64,000 bases of DNA from Oricola indica (GTDB lineage Bacteria; Pseudomonadota; Alphaproteobacteria; Rhizobiales; Rhizobiaceae): the NCBI RefSeq assembly GCF_019966595.1, contig NZ_JAINFJ010000002.1, forward strand, positions 83,330-147,329, in the 5' to 3' direction. This document shows positions 25,500 through 33,919 of this stretch, piece after piece; within the stretch, counting starts at the first letter, position 1; every line of letters begins with the position of its first letter. A program made the translations under genes and the position numbers. The notes under the pieces were generated by a model, which searched no databases, was not told the origin of the DNA, and worked only from the letters and a program-made list of their open reading frames with translations.

Positions 25500-28346
25500 A
25501 TGAGAACGACCGGCGCGAAGATTGCTCTCCTTTTCTGGCTGCTGCTTTCCGGCATCGCCGGGGCATTGGCCGACGGGCTCGATCCGAACGCGCCGATCGA
25601 TCCGAAGCTGCTCGAGGGCGCGGAAGCCGGCGATGCAGCCTCGCTGTACAATCTCGGCTGGATTCATCTCAACCGGGAGAACAACACGGAGAACTCGGTC
25701 GCCGCGCAGGACTATTTCGAGCGGACGCTGGATGCCTATCAAGGCGCGACCGGCGACGACCTCAAATGGAAAGCCGAGACCTTTGCCAATCTGGCCTATA
25801 TCCACCTGAACCGCGGCAGCGACGAAGACCTCAATACCTCCATCGACTACTTTAACAAGGCGCTCGACACCTATGCCCTGACCGAAGGCGAGGATTTCGG
25901 CAGCTATCGCAGCTCGCTCTACAATCTCGGCTGGATTTATCTGAAGAAGGGCGGCGCTGAAAATCTCACGCTTTCGCGGACCTATCTTCAGCGCGCGATC
26001 GACGCCTATGCGGATGCGACCGGCGATGACCTGAAATGGAAAGCCGCGCTCTACCGCATGCTGTCCGACGCCGACCAGGCCGCGTCGCGCTACAGCGAAT
26101 CCCTCGACGCGCTCGACAACGCCATCACGATCTACGGGGAGATCGGCGAAGACGGGGCCGAGTTGTCGCACGCGCTCGAAAGCTGGGGCATGGCGCTGCA
26201 GGGCCTGTCGAAATACGAGGAGGCCATCACCTATTTCGAGAAGTCCCGCGCCATCCGCACGGAAATCTTTGGCGACATCAGCACCGAAGTCGCCGACACC
26301 TATCTCGACGAAGGCATCTCTCTGGAGGGGGCGGGCAAGTATCGCGAGTCGCTCGACACCTACACCGAAGCCCTGCTGCGCTATTCCAAGGTGCTCGGCA
26401 ACGACGCGATGCAGGTGGGCTGGGTGACGAACAATATCGGCTGGGTGCATCGCCGCCTCGAGGAATACGAAGTCTCCAAGCGCTGGTTCCTGAAGGCGCA
26501 TCCGATCATCGCCCGCCACGAGGGCCGCTATTCGCGCAATATCGGCAAGGTCAACATCAATATCGGGATCATCGAACACTATCTCGGCAACGAGGATTCG
26601 GCGATCCGCTGGACCATGAAGGCGATGCCCTTCATCAAGGCCAACAACGAGATCACGCTGGACGAGCAGCGCTGGGCGTATGACACGCTGGCGCGTGCCT
26701 TCCGCGCAAAGGGCGACACGGAGCGCGCCATCGCCTTTGCCAAGCTTGCCGTTAACGCCCAGCAGTCGATCCGCTCCGCGAACAAGTCGCTGAGCGAAGA
26801 CGAGAGCAAGGAACTCAAGGACGAGTGGCGCTGGCTATACCAGCATCTCGCGGACATGCTGATCGAACAGGGCCGCTTCGTCGAGGCCCAGGCCGTTCTC
26901 AACATGGAAAAGGAGCAGGAGGTCTTCGAATTCCTGCGCCGCGACAGCGCGGCCGATCTTCGGGAGACGAAGGCGCTGCTCAACGACACCGAGCTCGGCG
27001 AGGAAGAAAAGATCGTGGCGCTTGCCGCCTTCCCGCTTGCGGCCGCGCAGGAGCTCGACCGGCTCGTCGCCAAGCTCGACAGCGGCGAAGCCACGGCAGA
27101 AGACGAGGATCGCATTTTCCTACTGCAGGAAAGCGTCCAGGTCGCCGCCGACGATTTCGAGGCGCAGGTGGACGCGTTTCTGGAAAGCGCCACCGGTCCG
27201 AAACAGGAAGTCTACAAGGCGCAGTTGAGCGCGGTCGGCTCCTACCAGGACCTCCTCACCTCTTTCGAGGAAAAGACAGCCATTCTCCAGATCGCCGCCA
27301 TCGACCAGGCGACGCACATCTTCCTGACGCTTCCCGAACTGACGCTGCATGAAGAGTCGAACATCTCGAAAGCCGAGCTCTCGCGGATGACCTTCGACGC
27401 GCTGGTCGCGATCGAGGCGCGCGGCAGCGATGCCAACACGAAACTCGGCGCGCTCTACGACGTTCTCGTCCGGCCGGTCGCCAAGTCCCTTGCCGATGCC
27501 GGCGTCAAGGTCGTCATGCTCAATCTCGACGGCTTCCTGCGCTACGTGCCCTTCGCGGCGCTGTATGACGGCCAGCGCTATTTCATCGAGGACTACGCGG
27601 TCGCGCTCTACACGTCCTCCGTGCCGACCCGTTTCGAGCGCGGCGGTCGCGAGGCGCAGAAGAGCGCCGGGTTCGGCGTCACGGCGGCGCATCCGGGCTT
27701 CTCGCCACTGCCCGGCGTGCGGCGCGAGATCGAGACGATCTTTGCGGGCGACGACGCCTCCGGCGTGCTGCAGGGTCCCGCCGGACTGGACGAGGATTTC
27801 TCGGAACGCAGCCTGCGGCGCACTCTTCTGTCGCGGCCGTCGATCCTCCACATCGCCAGCCACTTCAACCTGATTCCCGGACGCGAGGACGATTCCTTCC
27901 TGCTTCTCGGCGACGGTTCGCACCTTCCCCTGTCGGATATCCGCTCCAAGCGGGCGCTGTCCTTCAAGGGTATCGATCTCGTCACGCTGTCGGCCTGCCA
28001 GACGGCGCGCGGCGGTGGCGACGGTTCGGAAATCGAGGGTTTCGGCGCGACGGCGCAGTTGAACGGCGCGTCCTCGGTCATGGCATCGCTCTGGCCGGTC
28101 GCCGACGAGGCGACCGCGCGCCTGATGGGCGATTTCTACGAGGGCATGGTGCGTGACGGCCTGTCGAAGGCGGACGCCCTGCGCGCGGCCCAGATCCGCA
28201 TGATGTCCGGCGAGATGAGCGTCGCGTCGGCGGAAAGCGGCGAACGCGCCGCACAATCGAGACAGAAGAAGACGCAGGCGGCCCAGACGGGATTTTCCCA
28301 TCCCTATTTCTGGTCGCCATTCGTCCTGATGGGAAACTGGCTATGA
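25500..28346 (+). CDS. Secreted TPR protein with C-terminal CHAT protease domain
   Basis: A 948-residue protein with an N-terminal signal (LLFWLLLSGIAGALA, cleavage before DGLD). Residues about 35-190 hold near-identical repeats (SLYNLGWIHLNR and SSLYNLGWIYLKKG; GATGDDLKWKAET and ATGDDLKWKAALY), and more TPR-like helices run to about 480. A coiled helical linker follows. The CHAT domain (about 660-945) has LNLDGFLRYVPFAALYD, His788 in LHIASHFN and Cys833 in TLSACQTA, the dyad of this clan CD family, then ASSVMASLWPVADEAT. The start at 25500 is chosen because it opens the signal peptide; longer reading would run antisense-like sequence inside the previous gene. Most studied CHAT proteins are cytoplasmic, so an exported one is unusual. 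TPRs suggest a protein ligand or substrate. Confidence 0.88.
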   Translation: MRTTGAKIALLFWLLLSGIAGALADGLDPNAPIDPKLLEGAEAGDAASLYNLGWIHLNRENNTENSVAAQDYFERTLDAYQGATGDDLKWKAETFANLAYIHLNRGSDEDLNTSIDYFNKALDTYALTEGEDFGSYRSSLYNLGWIYLKKGGAENLTLSRTYLQRAIDAYADATGDDLKWKAALYRMLSDADQAASRYSESLDALDNAITIYGEIGEDGAELSHALESWGMALQGLSKYEEAITYFEKSRAIRTEIFGDISTEVADTYLDEGISLEGAGKYRESLDTYTEALLRYSKVLGNDAMQVGWVTNNIGWVHRRLEEYEVSKRWFLKAHPIIARHEGRYSRNIGKVNINIGIIEHYLGNEDSAIRWTMKAMPFIKANNEITLDEQRWAYDTLARAFRAKGDTERAIAFAKLAVNAQQSIRSANKSLSEDESKELKDEWRWLYQHLADMLIEQGRFVEAQAVLNMEKEQEVFEFLRRDSAADLRETKALLNDTELGEEEKIVALAAFPLAAAQELDRLVAKLDSGEATAEDEDRIFLLQESVQVAADDFEAQVDAFLESATGPKQEVYKAQLSAVGSYQDLLTSFEEKTAILQIAAIDQATHIFLTLPELTLHEESNISKAELSRMTFDALVAIEARGSDANTKLGALYDVLVRPVAKSLADAGVKVVMLNLDGFLRYVPFAALYDGQRYFIEDYAVALYTSSVPTRFERGGREAQKSAGFGVTAAHPGFSPLPGVRREIETIFAGDDASGVLQGPAGLDEDFSERSLRRTLLSRPSILHIASHFNLIPGREDDSFLLLGDGSHLPLSDIRSKRALSFKGIDLVTLSACQTARGGGDGSEIEGFGATAQLNGASSVMASLWPVADEATARLMGDFYEGMVRDGLSKADALRAAQIRMMSGEMSVASAESGERAAQSRQKKTQAAQTGFSHPYFWSPFVLMGNWL

Positions 28347-28426
28347 TGCATGTTGCAATCACCCGCCGGAAAGCCCCCGTACCAATCAAGGCACAACCAA
28401 CTATTGCAAACCCGAAAGGATCGAAA

Positions 28427-29476
28427 ATGACATCACGTCTTACAAAGATTGCGAGCATCGCCGCCATGGCAGTGATGCTGCCAGCCATGGCAACGGCCGA
28501 ACCGACCTGGCAGAAAGAAGAAGGCTCGCCCGAGATGCCGTTCAATTTCGCCGGAAGCGCGGAAAAGGCCGCATTGCTTGAAGGCAGCACGGACGGCGAG
28601 AAATCGCGCGTTCTCAACGGCAAGATCGCCGAGGATGGCGCCTGGCCATGGCAGGTCGCGCTGATGCGCGTGGATGTCGAGAACGATCTCCTTTCGCAGT
28701 TCTGCGGCGGCTCGATGATCCAGAACAACTGGGTCCTGACGGCGGCACACTGCGTGGTCGAGGAGAAGTCCGACGGCTACTACCTGATCAATCCGGCGAA
28801 CACCCGGATCATGGTTGGCACCAACCGCATTTCCAACGAAGGCGATTTCGTCGAGGTCGAGCAGATCATCGTTCACGAAGGCTACAATCCCAACAGCTTC
28901 GACAACGACATCGCGCTGATCAAGCTGGCCCGCCAGCCCAACGCCAAGTTCGCCACGATCACCATTCCGACCGAGGAATATGCCGACATTCTCGAAAAGC
29001 CCGACACCACGACGATCGTCACGGGTTGGGGCCGCACCGAGGCCGGCACCCCGTCGCGTGAACTGCGCGAGGGCAAGATCGAGATCATCGACCGCGGTAT
29101 CTGCAACCAGGTGCTGCTGAGCGGCCCGATCAAGGCGGCTGCCGGTTACTTCCAGCAGACGGTCACGGCGCTCGATATCCCGGGTAACACGGCCAACGAG
29201 CTGTGGAGCCAGGTTCTCGACAACGTGCCGGTGCCGATGACCGAGAACATGATCTGCTCGGGCACGCCCGAGGGACCGCGCGGTGCGTGCGACGGCGACA
29301 GCGGCGGTCCGCTCGTCGTTCCGGTCGGCGATGGCAAGTACATCCAGGCGGGCATTGTCTCCTGGGGTCTCGCGTCAGCCGACGGTGTGGGCTGCAACCG
29401 CGACGCCAAGTTTTCCGCCTATACGCGCACCGGCAACTACGCCGACTGGGTGCTGGGCAAGCTCGGCTACAAGTAA
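28427..29476 (+). CDS. Secreted S1 (chymotrypsin-fold) serine protease
   Basis: A 349-residue protein with a Sec signal (MTSRLTKIASIAAMAVMLPA, cleavage near ATA-EP), a pro-segment of about 40 residues, and the S1 domain beginning RVLNGKIAEDGAWPWQVAL. The triad is His108 (LTAAHC), Asp161 (FDNDIALIKL) and Ser292 (CDGDSGGPL). The residue six before Ser292, which is Asp189 in trypsin, is Gly286, so Arg/Lys specificity is not expected. The loop between the cysteines in GICNQV and ENMIC is about 40 residues longer than usual. RVLNG would be the activation site if the pro-segment is cut after Lys or Ser-Arg. Start at 28427 follows AAGGA. It ends the three-protease unit and is followed by a strong terminator. 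Confidence 0.88.
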   Translation: MTSRLTKIASIAAMAVMLPAMATAEPTWQKEEGSPEMPFNFAGSAEKAALLEGSTDGEKSRVLNGKIAEDGAWPWQVALMRVDVENDLLSQFCGGSMIQNNWVLTAAHCVVEEKSDGYYLINPANTRIMVGTNRISNEGDFVEVEQIIVHEGYNPNSFDNDIALIKLARQPNAKFATITIPTEEYADILEKPDTTTIVTGWGRTEAGTPSRELREGKIEIIDRGICNQVLLSGPIKAAAGYFQQTVTALDIPGNTANELWSQVLDNVPVPMTENMICSGTPEGPRGACDGDSGGPLVVPVGDGKYIQAGIVSWGLASADGVGCNRDAKFSAYTRTGNYADWVLGKLGYK

Positions 29477-29501
29477 TGGGACGGGCGATAGCCTGAAGAG
29501 G

Positions 29502-29531
29502 CGGGCGGCGGATTTATCCGCCGCCCGTTTT
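29502..29531 (+). terminator. Rho-independent terminator after the three-protease unit
   Basis: An 11-bp perfect GC-rich stem (29502-29512 with 29517-29527, core GGGCGGCGGA/TCCGCCGCCC) has a TTTA loop and is followed by TTTT at 29528-29531. It lies 25 bp after the S1 protease stop and before the convergent patatin gene. The T-run is only on the plus strand, so it mainly ends the 23366-29476 transcript. Confidence 0.85.
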
Positions 29532-29549
29532 GCATGGGCAGGCACAGGG

Positions 29550-30992
29550 TCAGAGACGCCGCTTGCCCTTGGCCGATATGCCCTGGATGGACGTCAGATA
29601 GGTCAGGAAGGTCGGGCTTATCGACAGCGCCTTGCGGCCCGCCGCGATCGTCAGATCGACCTGCTCGCGCGGCAGTTTGAGCCGTGTCGGAACCTCGTTC
29701 AGCTTTGCTTCCATATCCGCGCCAAGCTGGTCGAAGCGCAGTTCGGTGACATAGAGCTTGAGGCTGCGGCAGTTCCAGGTTTTCGGATCGCCGCCGAACT
29801 TCTTCACTTCCGCCTTGGACAGGGAGCAGCGATAGGCGATCAGGTCGTCGTGCCAACGCGCCATCGCGGCGCGAAACGCGTCGAAGCCCTCGCGCGTCGC
29901 CGACGCCATGGCGGTATCGGCGATGGCCGACACCAGATCGAGCCCTCCGGGCCCCGCCACCTCGTTCGCCCAGTCGCCGTCCAGTTCGCGACCGGCATTC
30001 GCGACGACGAACAACATGCGTTCGAGAGCGACCGCCTCGCGTTCCGTAAATGGTGCGTGACGGCTTTGCGCGCGCCCTCGTGCGATGGAGATGCCGGTCA
30101 GGCCGAAATTGTCCGTCACCGCGCCGTCGAGCAGCTTCACGTAACGCATCTTTTCCGGGTCGCGATAGTTGCGCAGCGCGCGCGCATAGGCGCGGAGCGA
30201 CGCCGAAGCCTCGGTGTTGTGCGCGGCGGTGGTCAGCCAGCCCGGCTGTTCGTAGCTGCAGCGCGGTCCGTAGGCTTCCAGCACGATCGGGCTGAACACG
30301 ATCGGCACAGCCGCCGACGCCGCGACCGCTTCTGCGACCGGCAGCTTGTTGAGGTCGCTGCACAGTGCCCGGAACGTCTCGGGCTCGAAGGTGAAGGGCG
30401 TGCGATTGTAGATGTCGGACGCGTTGATCCAGGTCGTCGTCTTCTTGTTGCGGTAGAGATCGGCGAAGGTCGCGCCCTTGAACAGGTTCTCGTCCAGCCA
30501 GCGTCCGAAGCCCTGCCGGCTGTTCACACCGCCGCTTGCCGCACGCAGGAGGTTGATCGGATCCACCTTCGATGTGCGCAGATACTCCTCGCCGTTTCGC
30601 ACGAGGAAATTGCTCTTGAAATCGCCGAAGGCGCGTTCGCCCTTCAGGCCGAAATAGGCCGCCGTCACCGACCCGCCGGACACGCCGGACAGGAAGTCGA
30701 TCTCATCATAGACCGTCGTCCCTTCCTTGCCGGGAAAGGGCGTCGCGCGCATCTGTTCGAGGATACCGTAGGCGAAGGCGGCGGCGCGGGTGCCACCGCC
30801 GGAGAAGGACAGCGCGACAAAATCGGTTTCGGGTTTTGCACCCTCTTCCTGAGACGTCAGGCCCGGATCGAATTCGGGCTGTATCTCGGTGAAGGAATTG
30901 AGCGTGTCGTTGACCGACACGCAACCGGCGAGCGCGGTCGCCATCATCAGGCCAGCGGCCCTGCGCAGAATTGTCGATCGAATTCGCGGCAT
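29550..30992 (-). CDS. Patatin-like phospholipase, predicted lipoprotein
   Basis: A 480-residue patatin-fold hydrolase. The oxyanion loop is SGGGTRAAAF (residues 64-73), the nucleophile is Ser105 in GVSGGS, and the catalytic Asp is Asp289 in KLLDGAVTDN. The N-terminus is a signal II sequence ending in a lipobox (ALAGC, Cys24), so it should be lipid-anchored in the outer or inner membrane with the enzyme in the periplasm. It is predicted to release fatty acids from phospholipids. It converges on the S1 protease gene and shares their extracytoplasmic location, which makes a functional link possible but not shown. A second, cytoplasmic patatin lies at 61045-61935. Confidence 0.88.
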   Translation of the reverse strand: MPRIRSTILRRAAGLMMATALAGCVSVNDTLNSFTEIQPEFDPGLTSQEEGAKPETDFVALSFSGGGTRAAAFAYGILEQMRATPFPGKEGTTVYDEIDFLSGVSGGSVTAAYFGLKGERAFGDFKSNFLVRNGEEYLRTSKVDPINLLRAASGGVNSRQGFGRWLDENLFKGATFADLYRNKKTTTWINASDIYNRTPFTFEPETFRALCSDLNKLPVAEAVAASAAVPIVFSPIVLEAYGPRCSYEQPGWLTTAAHNTEASASLRAYARALRNYRDPEKMRYVKLLDGAVTDNFGLTGISIARGRAQSRHAPFTEREAVALERMLFVVANAGRELDGDWANEVAGPGGLDLVSAIADTAMASATREGFDAFRAAMARWHDDLIAYRCSLSKAEVKKFGGDPKTWNCRSLKLYVTELRFDQLGADMEAKLNEVPTRLKLPREQVDLTIAAGRKALSISPTFLTYLTSIQGISAKGKRRL

Positions 30993-31130
30993 CGCCGTTC
31001 CCAGTCTCCTGCAGCCCTCCTTATCTTACCTGAAGACAATCGGCTGCCAACCACTTGTACCCTCTGCCCTTTTAACGCCGAATTCTGACGGATTATTGGT
31101 GCCGTGAAACCCGGGCTGGAGATTTCGCTC

Positions 31131-31799
31131 ATGAACACCGCAAAACGCCTTTTGGCCGCGATTTCGGCGTCCGCGCTTGTCGCCGCCGCGACCGTCCCGT
31201 CGGTTGGACAATCTGCACCCGACGACCCGCAGGCCGACGCGCTCGCGCTGATCCTCATGTCGCGGCAACTGCATGACCGCGCAATCGAAACCTCCGACCC
31301 CGTGCTCATGCTCTCCGCCGCGCGGCTGCGCAAGGATTCCGGCATGAAGCGTGGCGAAATCGGAACGCCGGATGCTCCCGACGAAGACATTCCGGAAGAG
31401 GATGTTTTCGGCTGGGAAGGCTGGCTGGATGAAGCCGTTCGCATCTCGGGCGGAAGCACGATCATCGCGGGTCTCGCCGACGACATCAGGACATCGAAGT
31501 CAAAGGGTCTGAAGGATGGCGGCATCTACACGGAGCGCCGCATCCCCGCGCGCGGCAAGAAGAGCCATCGCGCGCTGAACTTCATCGGCGGGGAGTTCGC
31601 CCTGGTCTATTCCGAGGGTATGGGCGACGCCGACATCGACATGTTCGTCTATGACGCGCGGGGCGCTCTCGTCTGCTCGCAGACCGACACGAGCAATCTC
31701 AACCAGTGCGGCTGGACGCCTGGCGTGACCGGGCCATTCGACGTGACGCTCGAAAACAAGAGCGATTTCGGCGACACCTACGCCCTGTCCACGAACTGA
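31131..31799 (+). CDS. Exported protein with a short helical motif and a PPC-like beta domain
   Basis: A 222-residue protein with a Sec signal (AISASALVAAATVPS). Residues 40-68 form an amphipathic pair of helices ending SDPVLMLSAARLRK; the same motif (KDPILIIAGAHLR) is in the exported protein at 33501. The C-terminal ~80 residues (FIGGEFALVYSEGMGDADID, FVYDARGALVCSQ, GPFDVTLENKSDFGDTYAL) resemble pre-peptidase C-terminal (PPC) beta-sandwich domains, which are often attached to secreted proteases. The start at 31131 is chosen over an upstream GTG because it opens the signal peptide behind GGAG. It diverges from the patatin gene. A role as partner or substrate of the nearby proteases is only an inference. 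Confidence 0.65.
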   Translation: MNTAKRLLAAISASALVAAATVPSVGQSAPDDPQADALALILMSRQLHDRAIETSDPVLMLSAARLRKDSGMKRGEIGTPDAPDEDIPEEDVFGWEGWLDEAVRISGGSTIIAGLADDIRTSKSKGLKDGGIYTERRIPARGKKSHRALNFIGGEFALVYSEGMGDADIDMFVYDARGALVCSQTDTSNLNQCGWTPGVTGPFDVTLENKSDFGDTYALSTN

Positions 31800-31803
31800 G
31801 CGT

Positions 31804-32292
31804 CTACCGGCAACCCGCGCGGTACCAGATCTGCGTCGGGATCGCGACGGGGTCTGCCGACCCGTTCGTCCCGTACCACAACGCACTGCCGAGGCCGGGC
31901 ATGAAGACCGCGTCCGGCGCCGGCTCGCCGGAAGCCGGCATATCGTGCTCGGAGGGCACGAGACGGTCTCCCCGACGCTGGAAGAAGAAGACGATCAGGC
32001 CATCCTCCGAGACGGATTCGTCGTCGGGGATGGCGTAGAAATTCCCGTATCCGTTGGATGCGGTGAGACGGAACCCGAAACGCTGCGGCACATCGCCGGC
32101 CGTGACCGCGATATCGAGATCGGAATAGGCCGTGGAATGTTTACGTCTTTCAAAGACGAGTTGGCCGCCTTTGGCGTCGGCCATTTCATAGACCGCGTCC
32201 TCAACCGCGCATTCCTGCGCGTATGCGGGCGCAGCGAAAAACAGCGCAAGCGGCAGGAGCGAGAAGAAGCTTTTTCCGGTGGTCATGGGCAT
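31804..32292 (-). CDS. Small exported protein, function unknown
   Basis: A 162-residue protein with a clear signal peptide (SFFSLLPLALFFAAPAYAQ) and a mature part of about 135 residues that looks beta-rich (GGQLVFERRKHSTAYSDLDI, QRFGFRLTASNGYGNFYAIP). Cys at the mature N-terminus (QECAVED) and near the end (RAGCR) could form a disulphide. No family recognised. Starts at 32292 and 32286 are both possible and neither has a strong ribosome site. It converges on the PPC-like protein gene with a 4-bp gap. Confidence 0.6.
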   Translation of the reverse strand: MPMTTGKSFFSLLPLALFFAAPAYAQECAVEDAVYEMADAKGGQLVFERRKHSTAYSDLDIAVTAGDVPQRFGFRLTASNGYGNFYAIPDDESVSEDGLIVFFFQRRGDRLVPSEHDMPASGEPAPDAVFMPGLGSALWYGTNGSADPVAIPTQIWYRAGCR

Positions 32293-32374
32293 ACGAATGC
32301 AATTCTGTTTTAGCTCAGGTCGGTGACGATACGCCGATTGCGGACAATGGCGAAGCGGGAGATAGTGCCGGGCC

Positions 32375-32707
32375 ATGACACGGCGCGTGAAACTGATGGC
32401 CGATTACGATTGCTGGCCCCTGTGGGGGATGGACGGCGATGATATCGGCAATCTCGACCCGGCCGGTCTCGGTCTTTCGTCCGGCCTTGTCGCCCGCCTC
32501 GTGCATTGGTCCGAAGCCTATGACGCGCGGCTGGACCGGACGGACCCGGCCCGCTCGCCGCAGACTTCGCCGGAGGACTCCAGCCGTTTCGAACGCGAGG
32601 GACTGGAACTCTGGCGGCTCGTTCGCGAGGAACTCGGATCCGGTTACGAGGTCCACTATTTCAGCGACCTCGAACAGCGCCTCATGAGCCCTGACAAGTC
32701 GGGCTGA
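32375..32707 (+). CDS. Small soluble protein, function unknown
   Basis: A 110-residue protein without signal peptide or membrane segment. It has a striking N-terminal KLMADYDCWPLWGMDGDD and a regular helical middle (SSGLVARLVHWSEAYDARLD, FEREGLELWRLVREELGSGY). Similar short proteins beginning with a DYxCWPLW motif exist in other bacteria as far as I recall, but I know no function. The Met at 32396 is an alternative start. It lies between two genes for exported proteins and converges on the one at 32714. Confidence 0.55.
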   Translation: MTRRVKLMADYDCWPLWGMDGDDIGNLDPAGLGLSSGLVARLVHWSEAYDARLDRTDPARSPQTSPEDSSRFEREGLELWRLVREELGSGYEVHYFSDLEQRLMSPDKSG

Positions 32708-32713
32708 GGCACC

Positions 32714-33364
32714 TCAGTAATCCAGCGACAATTGCGGATCGATCTCGCCGTCGTAGTCGGCGTCCGCCTCGAAATGTTCGAGGACGAAACCGCCGTCCCG
32801 AAATACCCAGCGCCCCTCGTCATAGGCGTCGCCAATTCCCCGCCAGTAGGCTCGTGCGGTGACGGTCTGCGATTCCTCATCGAATTTTGCATTGGTCAAC
32901 GTCAGCGCGGACTCGTATCCGGTCACGGTGATGGCCTTGACCGGGGAGTCGTAGTCTTCGGTTTCGTTCTCGATCGAAATCGCCGGACGCGCGAAGGCTA
33001 ATGGATCAAAATGTTCGTCCATGAACTTGATGAAGGCGGACTGGACATTGTAGGCGCCGGCGTCGCAGAAGAACTGGTAGATCGTGGCGGTTTCGGGCTC
33101 GTCGCCCGGCAACTCAAAGCTCGGCATCCACGAAACCTCGAAGCGTGCCGGCATTTCATCCGCGCCGCCGTCGAAGAGGAACAGGGTCTCGGAATAGGGC
33201 CGGCACCGATCCTTGAAGGCGCTGTCGAAATAGGCAACCGCTTCTTCGGTCGTCCCCTCCTGAGCGACGGCCACCTGCGTGGCAACCATCGAGCCGGCAA
33301 TTCCGGCCAAGACCCCGAGGGTCAATCGAACCGCGTTCACCTGATCTCTTTTCGCTTTCGCCAT
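32714..33364 (-). CDS. Exported protein, function unknown
   Basis: A 216-residue protein with a signal peptide (LTLGVLAGIAGSMVATQVAV, cleavage before QEGT). The mature part carries EEAVAYFDSAFKDRCRPYSE, a two-Cys region, and a C-terminal half with alternating strands (VKAITVTGYESALTLTNAKF, then QTVTARAYWRGIG) like a small periplasmic beta protein. The start at 33364 is set by GGAGG six bases upstream. It diverges from the small exported protein at 33501 across a 136-bp gap holding an inverted repeat. No family recognised. Confidence 0.6.
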   Translation of the reverse strand: MAKAKRDQVNAVRLTLGVLAGIAGSMVATQVAVAQEGTTEEAVAYFDSAFKDRCRPYSETLFLFDGGADEMPARFEVSWMPSFELPGDEPETATIYQFFCDAGAYNVQSAFIKFMDEHFDPLAFARPAISIENETEDYDSPVKAITVTGYESALTLTNAKFDEESQTVTARAYWRGIGDAYDEGRWVFRDGGFVLEHFEADADYDGEIDPQLSLDY

Positions 33365-33400
33365 TACCAGCCTCCAAATTGCCCTGAAATGACCTAACAT

Positions 33401-33450
33401 CACGAAAAAACAGCCAAAATTAAGACTGTTTCCTTGTGCAATATTTCGTG
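33401..33450. repeat. Nested inverted repeat between divergent exported-protein genes
   Basis: An outer pair, CACGAAA (33401-33407) and TTTCGTG (33444-33450), encloses an inner pair, AAACAG (33408-33413) and CTGTTT (33426-33431). The left arms are contiguous and the right arms are 12 nt apart. It lies in the AT-richer gap between genes starting at 33364 (minus) and 33501 (plus). It could be a regulatory site for both promoters or a 5' UTR structure. Confidence 0.4.
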
Positions 33451-33500
33451 AGGCCGGAGTTGTTTCCTGCCCGTCGAAACCAATTTCGAGAGGAGCCAGA

Positions 33501-33902
33501 ATGAAAATCCTTCGCAACACAGCAATCGCGGCCGTCATGGCCGGCGCCATGATCCAGCCGGCATTTTCCGCCGACAATAACCTGGAACTGTCGGAGGGCG
33601 CGCAGCAGCAATTGCAATTGTCCGACAATCTGATCGCGCTCGGGCGCGAACGCAAGGACCCGATCCTGATCATCGCCGGTGCGCATCTGCGCAACACTCT
33701 GACCAACGATTCCATCGACGGTTCCGGCGACATTCCCTCCAAGAGCGATCTGCTGGCTGAAGCCAAGAGCTACGCCAATGGCCGAGCCGACCTGATCGGC
33801 ATCGCCGAGGACGTCGATGCGGCAAGCTCGCGCGGCTGCTACAACTGGAATGGCGGAACGGGCGCGTTTTCCTGCCCGCCGGATTCGCAATTCGCGAACT
33901 GA
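33501..33902 (+). CDS. Small exported protein sharing a motif with the protein at 31131
   Basis: A 133-residue protein with a Sec signal (AIAAVMAGAMIQPAFSA). The mature N-terminus is helical, with QLQLSDNLIALGRERKDPIL then IIAGAHLRNTL (residues 38-67). This parallels the PPC-like protein at 31131 in spacing and key residues (DP-[IV]-L then A-x-LR). A later AEAKSYANGRADLIGIAEDV also has a counterpart there. The C-terminus carries two Cys (CYNWNGGTGAFSC), possibly a disulphide loop. AGGAG precedes the ATG and a hairpin terminator follows. Function unknown. Confidence 0.65.
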   Translation: MKILRNTAIAAVMAGAMIQPAFSADNNLELSEGAQQQLQLSDNLIALGRERKDPILIIAGAHLRNTLTNDSIDGSGDIPSKSDLLAEAKSYANGRADLIGIAEDVDAASSRGCYNWNGGTGAFSCPPDSQFAN

Positions 33903-33919
33903 CATTCGGGCTTTCGATC

